DNA of 12,338 nucleotides from Panacagrimonas sp041635265 (GTDB lineage: Bacteria > Pseudomonadota > Gammaproteobacteria > Nevskiales > Nevskiaceae). The stretch is from positions 1 through 12,338 of the forward strand of contig JBFJJV010000090.1 in assembly GCA_041635265.1 (NCBI GenBank), given 5' to 3'. The first letter of the stretch is position 1; the number at the start of each line of letters is the position of its first letter. Below, piece after piece: positions 7,103 to 12,338 of this stretch. A program made the position numbers and the translations under genes. The notes under the pieces were generated by a model, which was not told where the DNA came from, ran no database searches, and saw nothing but the letters and a program-made list of their open reading frames with translations.

Positions 7103-7132
7103 CGATCTGGACTAACAAAATGGTCCAAATCG
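7103..7132 (+). promoter_or_regulatory. Imperfect inverted repeat abutting the ribosome binding site of the transglycosylase gene
   Basis: CGATCTGGAC (7103-7112) and GTCCAAATCG (7123-7132) pair at nine of ten positions across an AT-rich ten-base loop. The last base of the right arm is the first base of the GGAG Shine-Dalgarno (7132-7135), which lies six bases before the GTG start. It could be a repressor or activator dyad, or an RNA hairpin that limits ribosome access. Confidence 0.45.
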
Positions 7133-7141
7133 GAGACTGCC

Positions 7142-8188
7142 GTGTTTGAATTGATTGCTGGAAAAATGGGGCTGAAACAAGGCCCTATGAGGCCGGCGGG
7201 GCAGGGCAGGCCACCACGTATCGGCCAGATACTGCTCAAGCGTGGGGTAATCACCCAAGCTCAGCTCGAGATGGCTGTTAGGGAACAGGCGGAAACAGGG
7301 GAGCGCGTTGGTAAAATCCTCGTTGCTCACGGATTCGCAACTTCGTCAGATCTCTCTGATGCCTTAAGTACTCAGCATAAGTATATTTCTGCATTCTCCG
7401 TGCTGCTGTTGCAGGCTTGCAGCATTGCTTTCCCCGGCAGCGCTCGTGCCGAACCGGAACGCGATGGATCTCTATACTCCAGCTCCATAACAAATCAGGG
7501 CCCTGCCTTTGCAAAGGCAGACGGACGCGTCAGATTTACAAATCTGTTTCAAGACGAGATCAAGCAAGCTCAGGAACGCAGGCCGCGTTCCTCCTGGCAT
7601 TGGAATTTAGTCCCTGCGGAACTGGCAAAGCTGAATCTGTCGGAAGGAGTCCTGCGCAACATCGCCAAGTATTTGCCATACGTAAAGCAGGCGTCCGATA
7701 GGTTTGGGGTGCCGCCCGGCCTGATTCTGGGCATCATTCACACAGAGTCGCATTTCAAGCATCGCGCCAAGAGTGCCATGAACGCGCATGGTCTGATGCA
7801 GATCGTCCCCAAATTCGCTGGGATTGATGCCTACTTTTCCGTGTTCAAGAAGAAGGGCAAGCCGACTTTGATGCAACTACGGGACCCCAGAATCAACATT
7901 TTGCTGGGTACCGCTTATCTGTGTAAATTGGACCGGTATTACTTTAAAAACATTGCGAATGACGAAGTCAGGCAGGCTGCGGTTATCGCTGCTTACAATG
8001 TCGGTCCAACAAAACTGATGCGCGTCTTCAAGCATCAGGGTGAGCCGAAATCAGTGGAGGAACTGCAGCAGACGCTGGCCAGACATGCCCCGCAGGAGAC
8101 GCAAAATTACCTGATCAAGGTCAGGGCCCGAGGTCGGGTATACACAGCTGCTCAAAGCAATAATATGCTGTTGGCCAAGGCCCATTGA
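7142..8188 (+). CDS. MshEN (c-di-GMP-binding type) domain fused to MltC-like lytic transglycosylase
   Basis: The 348-residue product joins parts that normally work on opposite sides of the inner membrane. Residues 26-78 form an MshEN/GspE-N module with two 24-residue motifs five residues apart: R26-I-G28, L31, I37, L42, V46, Q49, then R55-V-G57, L60, L71, L75, Q78. This is the spacing known for c-di-GMP binding by MshE-type ATPases. A hydrophobic segment (82-98) follows, with a lipobox-like LQAC at 90-93 and a possible signal-peptidase site after ARA103. Residues about 170-330 are an SLT domain that cleaves peptidoglycan glycan strands: catalytic Glu202 in HTESHF, then GLMQIVP at 217-223 and AAYNVGP at 283-289, closest by eye to MltC. 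GGAG six bases upstream supports the GTG start. The gene converges with the phosphofructokinase gene. Ligand-controlled cell-wall cutting is inference. Confidence 0.88.
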   Translation: MFELIAGKMGLKQGPMRPAGQGRPPRIGQILLKRGVITQAQLEMAVREQAETGERVGKILVAHGFATSSDLSDALSTQHKYISAFSVLLLQACSIAFPGSARAEPERDGSLYSSSITNQGPAFAKADGRVRFTNLFQDEIKQAQERRPRSSWHWNLVPAELAKLNLSEGVLRNIAKYLPYVKQASDRFGVPPGLILGIIHTESHFKHRAKSAMNAHGLMQIVPKFAGIDAYFSVFKKKGKPTLMQLRDPRINILLGTAYLCKLDRYYFKNIANDEVRQAAVIAAYNVGPTKLMRVFKHQGEPKSVEELQQTLARHAPQETQNYLIKVRARGRVYTAAQSNNMLLAKAH

Positions 8189-8239
8189 GTTAGCCCAAAG
8201 CCGCGGGCGAGCTGGCGTCCTGGCGGAGCCGTGTTTTGC

Positions 8240-9502
8240 CTAGCTCCTGAGATTAAATGCCGGGAGTTTTTTCGCAATGGCCGTGTTCTTGAGCCTGACA
8301 AAGCGTGGCAGTCCGTTTTCATAAGCTGGATAAGCTTCACCCTGAACCAGGGGCGAAAGATAACGGCGACAGGCCTGCGTGATATGAAAGCCGTCCTCTC
8401 TAATAAATGATCGCGGCATGCTTCTTTCAACATTGGCGATCTGTTCGAGAGGCGCGCTCCCGCAATGCCAACGATAGGGTTCGTCGCTTTCACGTTCAAT
8501 CGTCACCATCTGGCCTGAGGCGCCCTCTAGAGCCAGTTCGACTGCCGCCCTGCCTACCGCGTAGGCCTGCTCGTGATCAACCGCACTGGCGATATGCCGC
8601 GCGGAGCGCATCAGGTAGTCGGCGATGGCGTAGTGATACTTGTACTGCAGCTTGTCCCGAATCATTCGGGCCAGAAGTGGAGCAAGACCCCCGAGCTGCG
8701 AATGGCCAAAGGCGTCCTTGCCGCCTGCTTCCGACAGAAATTCACCTGCTGCATTGCGCAGTCCCTCACTGGCCACGATTGAACAAAAGCCATGACGCTC
8801 TACGCTGTCTTTGACCGCGGCCAGAAATTTTTCTTGGTCAAAAACAATCTCGGGAAAAAGGATCAGCTGCGGGCCGTCGCCATCGCGCTCCTGGGCCAGT
8901 CCGCCCGCAGCGGCGGTCCACCCGGCATGGCGTCCCATAACTTCCAAAATGAAAACCTTGGTCGATGTCAGCGCCATACTGGCCAGATCAAAGCTCGCTT
9001 CCCTGATCGAGACTGCTGTGTATTTCGCGGCCGAGCCGAAACCGGGGCAGCAGTCGGTGAGCGGCAAATCGTTATCCATGGTTTTGGGCACATGGATGGC
9101 CTGCACCGGATGGCCGAGCTTCGCGCTGAGCTGACTCACTTTCAGGCAGGTATCTGCGGAATCACCGCCACCGTTATAGAAGAAGTAGCCGATGTCATGC
9201 GCTTTGAAGACTTCAATCAGTCGTTCGTATTGCTCACGATGGGTGTCGAGGCCTTTCAATTTATGACGGCAGGATCCAAATGCACCGCCGGGGGTGTCGC
9301 CCAGCGCGGCGATATCTGCGTCAGATTCCAGCGAAGTATCAATCAGGTCTTCGCTGAGGGCGCCGATGATGCCGTTGCGACCGGCGAGTACCTTGCCGAT
9401 CTTGTCCGGGTATTTGCGCGCGGCTTCAATCAGGCCCTGGGCAGACGCGTTGATGACAGCCGTGACACCACCCGATTGCGCATAAAAGGCATTGCGCGGC
9501 AT
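8240..9502 (-). CDS. PPi-dependent 6-phosphofructokinase
   Basis: Diphosphate-fructose-6-phosphate 1-phosphotransferase reversibly converts fructose 6-phosphate and PPi into fructose 1,6-bisphosphate and Pi. The protein has 420 residues, about 100 more than E. coli PfkA, as expected for PPi-type enzymes. Diagnostic motifs are YAQSGGVTAVIN at 7-18, GGGDSADT at 111-118, PKTMDND at 139-145 (Lys140 where ATP enzymes have Gly in PGTIDND) and MGRHAGW at 189-195. The Asp at 114 and Lys140 are the residues that favour PPi over ATP. The third position of the first motif is Gly where related enzymes usually carry Asp or Asn. The ATG is 9 bases after the fbp stop on the same strand, so both are probably on one mRNA. 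The 3' end converges with the transglycosylase gene, with 51 bases between the stops and no clear terminator. Confidence 0.92.
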   Translation of the reverse strand: MPRNAFYAQSGGVTAVINASAQGLIEAARKYPDKIGKVLAGRNGIIGALSEDLIDTSLESDADIAALGDTPGGAFGSCRHKLKGLDTHREQYERLIEVFKAHDIGYFFYNGGGDSADTCLKVSQLSAKLGHPVQAIHVPKTMDNDLPLTDCCPGFGSAAKYTAVSIREASFDLASMALTSTKVFILEVMGRHAGWTAAAGGLAQERDGDGPQLILFPEIVFDQEKFLAAVKDSVERHGFCSIVASEGLRNAAGEFLSEAGGKDAFGHSQLGGLAPLLARMIRDKLQYKYHYAIADYLMRSARHIASAVDHEQAYAVGRAAVELALEGASGQMVTIERESDEPYRWHCGSAPLEQIANVERSMPRSFIREDGFHITQACRRYLSPLVQGEAYPAYENGLPRFVRLKNTAIAKKLPAFNLRS

Positions 9503-9511
9503 GTCTATCGC

Positions 9512-10522
9512 CTATTCCTTGTGCTCGCCGTGGTACTGCACAATCTGCGCCACTTCATTCTTGGATCCCATGATTACTGGCACACGTTGGTGCAATTTCT
9601 CGGGTTTGATCTTGAGAATGGGTTCGCGCCCGGTACTGGCGGCACCTCCCGCTTGTTCCATGATCATGCTCATGGGATTGGCTTCATAAAGCAAGCGCAG
9701 TTTGCCACCTTGTTTGCGGTTTTTTGCATCCAGCGGATACATGAAGACACCGCCGCGACTCAGAATGCGGTGGACGTCCGCGACCATCGATGCGACCCAA
9801 CGCATGTTGAAGTCCTTGCCGCGTGGACCTTTTTTTCCCTCAAGACATTCGGAAATATAGCGCTGAACAGGTGCTTCCCAGTGACGCGAATTGGAAGCGT
9901 TGATGGAAAATTCCTGCGTATCTTCGGGAATCATGATGTCGCGCTGAGTCAGCACGAAGCTGCCAAGCTCGCGATCCAGCGTGAACAGATGAACGCCAGT
10001 GCCGATGGTCAAGACCAGCTGGGTGCTGGGGCCATAAAGGGCATAGCCTGCCGCGATCTGTTTGGTGCCCGGCTGCAGAAAAGATTCTTCGGTAGAAGTT
10101 TTGCTCCGGCGGGGCACTCGCAGAACTGAAAAAATGGTGCCAACTGAAATATTGACATCGATATTGCTTGAGCCGTCCAGCGGATCGAACAAGAGCAGAT
10201 AGCCGCCCTTGGGATACTGATCAGGAATGGGTACTGGGTGATCCATTTCTTCCGAGGCCAGGGCTGCCAGATGGCCGCCCCACTCATTGGCTTCGAGCAA
10301 GATGTCGTTCGACAGTACGTCGAGTTTTTTCTGAGCTTCGCCCTGAATATTGCCGGTTCCGGCATCGCCCAGAACGCCGCCAAGGGCCCCCTTGCCGATG
10401 GCGATGGAGATGCGTTTGCAGGCGCGCGCCACGACTTCGATCAAGAGGCGAAGATCTGGCATTTGCTCGCCGTGCTCACGCTGCTCTTCAATCAGAAACT
10501 GGGTCAGAAATACACGTTTCAT
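9512..10522 (-). CDS. fbp: Fructose-1,6-bisphosphatase class I
   Basis: Class I FBPase hydrolyses fructose 1,6-bisphosphate to fructose 6-phosphate and Pi in gluconeogenesis, or in sugar-phosphate recycling; it is cytoplasmic and Mg-dependent. The 336 residues include the metal-site Glu pair in ASEEMDH (about 89-95) and the signature DPLDGSSNID at 113-122. Further conserved parts are NMRWVASMVADVHRIL and YEANPMSM, then LHQRVPVIMGSKNEV near the end. The start at MKRVFLTQFL fits the family, although no good Shine-Dalgarno lies before this ATG. The form with GALGGVLGDAGTGN resembles Xanthomonas and betaproteobacterial enzymes from memory. It is followed by the PPi-phosphofructokinase gene 9 bases later and preceded by accC after 121 bases. 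Co-expression with an enzyme catalysing the reverse conversion suggests tuning of PPi and sugar-phosphate flux. Confidence 0.96.
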   Translation of the reverse strand: MKRVFLTQFLIEEQREHGEQMPDLRLLIEVVARACKRISIAIGKGALGGVLGDAGTGNIQGEAQKKLDVLSNDILLEANEWGGHLAALASEEMDHPVPIPDQYPKGGYLLLFDPLDGSSNIDVNISVGTIFSVLRVPRRSKTSTEESFLQPGTKQIAAGYALYGPSTQLVLTIGTGVHLFTLDRELGSFVLTQRDIMIPEDTQEFSINASNSRHWEAPVQRYISECLEGKKGPRGKDFNMRWVASMVADVHRILSRGGVFMYPLDAKNRKQGGKLRLLYEANPMSMIMEQAGGAASTGREPILKIKPEKLHQRVPVIMGSKNEVAQIVQYHGEHKE

Positions 10523-10643
10523 AGGTGTGTGGCTATCTATTGATCAGGACAGATGCGCTAAAGCGAAATGTGCCATCGTTGCAAAGTGAATTTGGAATGG
10601 AAGGGCCGTGCAGTGAGTCACCGCGTGCACATGCTTGCCGGCT

Positions 10644-12002
10644 TTACTCTTCGGCCCAGCGCGCCAGCATGCCTTCCATGTAGTGAATATCGTGGGTGCC
10701 TGCAACAAAGGCCTCATCGCGCATGATGCGTTGTTGCAGCGCGATATTGGTTTCGATTCCTTCAATGATCATTTCAGATAGCGCGCCCTTCATGCGATTG
10801 ATCGCAGACTCTCTCGTGTTGCCCCAGCAAATTAACTTGCCGATCATCGAGTCGTAATGAGAAGGCACCTTGTAGCGCGAATAGATATGCGTATCCATAC
10901 GAACACCCGGGCCGCCCGGCGCGTGGTATTTGCTCAGTGATCCTGGTGAGGGAACAAAGGTGCGTGCGTTTTCGGCGTTGATGCGACACTCGATCGCATG
11001 TCCTCGTATGCTGATGTCGCTCTGTTTCTTCTTGAGCTTGTTGCCATCGGCAATGCGGATCATTTCGCGTACCAGATCTACCCCGGTCACCATCTCGGTG
11101 ACCGGATGCTCAACCTGGATCCGCGTGTTCATTTCAATGAAATAGAACTGGCCATCTTCATACAAGAATTCGAAGGTTCCAGCGCCGCGATAATTGATGC
11201 GATTGCAGGCCGCAATACAGAGCGCGCCAATCTCCTGGCGCTGCGCATCGCTGATCCCCGGCGCGGGTGATTCCTCGACCACTTTCTGGTTGCGACGCTG
11301 CATGGAACAATCACGCTCGCCCAGATGAATGGCATTGCCTTGGCCGTCAGCCAAAACCTGAATCTCGACGTGACGCGGCTTCTCCAGATATTTTTCGAGG
11401 AAGACGGAGGCATCTTTGAAGGCATTCAGTGCTTCGGTGCGTGCAACCGATATTTTTCCGATCAATTCTTCCGCAGTTCGCACGACTTGCATGCCGCGTC
11501 CGCCACCACCGGATGAAGCCTTGATCAATACCGGGTATCCCACTTCCTCGGCAATCTTCAGGCAAGCGGCTTCGTCTTCCGGCAGTTCGCCATCGGAACC
11601 GGGAACGCAAGGTACACCTGCGGCAATCATTTCCGCCTTGGCGTTCGTCTTGGAGCCCATCAGCCGAATGGTTTCGGGGCGCGGGCCAATAAAGACAAAG
11701 CCAGATTTCTCTACGCTCTCCGCGAAGTCGGCATTTTCAGACAGGAAGCCATAGCCCGGATGCACTGCATCGGCCTGAGTGACCTCTGCGGCGCTGATCA
11801 GTGCCGCCATGTTCAGATAACTTTTCTGAGCCGAGGCCGGGCCAATACAAACTGCTTCATCTGCCAGCAGAACGTGCTTGAGATCTCGATCTGCCTGCGA
11901 ATACACGGCGACGGTTCTTATCCCCATTTCGCGACAGGCGCGCAGAATACGCAAGGCAATTTCACCGCGGTTGGCGATCAGGACTTTCTTGATTTCTCCC
12001 AT
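10644..12002 (-). CDS. accC: Biotin carboxylase subunit of acetyl-CoA carboxylase
   Basis: AccC uses ATP and bicarbonate to carboxylate the biotin carried on AccB, the first half-reaction of malonyl-CoA synthesis for fatty acids. The protein has 452 residues, against 449 in E. coli. The N-terminal IANRGEIALRI is typical. The glycine-rich ATP-grasp loop SSGGGGRGM is at about 163-171. RRNQK holds the conserved Lys240, and EMNTRIQVEHPVTE at about 290-303 contains the metal-binding Glu290 and catalytic-region Arg294. The offset from E. coli is a constant two residues. It lies 17 bases after accB on the same strand, the classical accBC operon order. The gene often found next in gammaproteobacteria, prmA, is absent here; fbp follows instead after 121 bases. 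Confidence 0.98.
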   Translation of the reverse strand: MGEIKKVLIANRGEIALRILRACREMGIRTVAVYSQADRDLKHVLLADEAVCIGPASAQKSYLNMAALISAAEVTQADAVHPGYGFLSENADFAESVEKSGFVFIGPRPETIRLMGSKTNAKAEMIAAGVPCVPGSDGELPEDEAACLKIAEEVGYPVLIKASSGGGGRGMQVVRTAEELIGKISVARTEALNAFKDASVFLEKYLEKPRHVEIQVLADGQGNAIHLGERDCSMQRRNQKVVEESPAPGISDAQRQEIGALCIAACNRINYRGAGTFEFLYEDGQFYFIEMNTRIQVEHPVTEMVTGVDLVREMIRIADGNKLKKKQSDISIRGHAIECRINAENARTFVPSPGSLSKYHAPGGPGVRMDTHIYSRYKVPSHYDSMIGKLICWGNTRESAINRMKGALSEMIIEGIETNIALQQRIMRDEAFVAGTHDIHYMEGMLARWAEE

Positions 12003-12019
12003 CGTCTCAGTGCCCGGCC

Positions 12020-12338
12020 TTATTCAAGAACAAACAGTGGCTGATCAAACTCAACAGCCTCTTCGTTTTCAACCAGAATTTCCACGATTACGCCGCTTCG
12101 ATCTGCTTCGATCTGATTGAGCATTTTCATCGCTTCGATGATGCACAGCGTCTGTCCGGCCTTGACCGTCTGTCCGACCTCCACATAGGGTTTGGCTCCG
12201 GGTGAGGGTGCGTTGTAGAAAGTGCCGACCATGGGAGAGCGGGTGATATGGCGATTGTCTGACGCTGGCGCAGCTGGTGCAGGCGTGGCTTCCGCTACCG
12301 GCGCGGGAGCTGCCGCCGCTGCTGGTGCCGCCGCCGAA
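12020..12338 (-). CDS. accB: Biotin carboxyl carrier protein of acetyl-CoA carboxylase (N-terminus cut by window)
   Basis: AccB carries the biotin that shuttles carboxyl groups from AccC to the AccAD transferase. Only the C-terminal 105 residues are in the window. An Ala/Pro-rich linker runs from the window edge to about 12265. The biotinyl domain then starts with HITRSPMVGTFY and has the biotin-attachment motif EAMKM, with the modified Lys at codon 12125-12127. An ATG at 12232 lies inside the conserved domain and is not the real start; the frame continues to the window edge. The final residues (FDQPLFVLE) end the domain as in other BCCPs. accC starts 17 bases after the stop, consistent with one operon. 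Confidence 0.96.
   Translation of the reverse strand, partial: SAAAPAAAAAPAPVAEATPAPAAPASDNRHITRSPMVGTFYNAPSPGAKPYVEVGQTVKAGQTLCIIEAMKMLNQIEADRSGVIVEILVENEEAVEFDQPLFVLE

Noticed and set aside
8792..10129. Long plus-strand open frame (445 codons) opposite fbp and the phosphofructokinase
   Set aside because: It crosses two strongly conserved genes on the other strand, has no recognisable product, and is the usual antisense by-product of codon bias in GC-rich DNA.
1..12338. CRISPR arrays, tRNA or rRNA genes, insertion sequences, prophage or att sites
   Set aside because: No regularly spaced direct repeats, cloverleaf-like sequence, transposase or integrase motifs were seen on either strand.

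Overview
The window looks like a piece of a moderately GC-rich gammaproteobacterial chromosome. From memory of the families, the fructose-1,6-bisphosphatase and the pyrophosphate-type phosphofructokinase most resemble those of Xanthomonadales and related lineages. This placement is inference; no search was run. Genes are tightly packed, two of them are cut by the window edges, and I see no mobile elements, CRISPR arrays, tRNAs or rRNAs.

Left part (1-5297). A 5'-truncated cysteine desulfurase overlaps by one base the gene for ArfB, the ribosome-rescue hydrolase. A small two-helix membrane protein on the minus strand converges on arfB. It diverges from a plus-strand run: a DUF1993 protein, a membrane protein with a DUF4124-like N-terminus and an apparently degenerate Mrr-type nuclease fold, and a luciferase-like flavin oxidoreductase whose start overlaps the previous stop by 4 bases. 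A DUF3014 membrane-anchored protein follows.

Middle part (5298-8239). This is the least conventional stretch. A 320-base gene-free region ending in two hairpins precedes an AAA+ ATPase. It is built like the core of a sigma-54 activator but has GAFPGA in place of GAFTGA, lacks one arginine finger and has no DNA-binding domain. After a structured 204-base gap comes a protein joining a cytoplasmic-type MshEN module, with two exact copies of the 24-residue c-di-GMP-binding motif, to a membrane or signal segment and an MltC-like lytic transglycosylase. An imperfect inverted repeat touches its ribosome binding site. This gene and its AAA+ neighbour are the best candidates here for something not well described.

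Right part (8240-12338, all minus strand). Transcription order is accB (cut by the window edge), accC, fbp, then the PPi-dependent phosphofructokinase. accBC starts fatty-acid synthesis by making and carrying carboxybiotin for acetyl-CoA carboxylase. fbp and the PFK are 9 bases apart and act on opposite directions of the fructose-6-phosphate/fructose-1,6-bisphosphate step.
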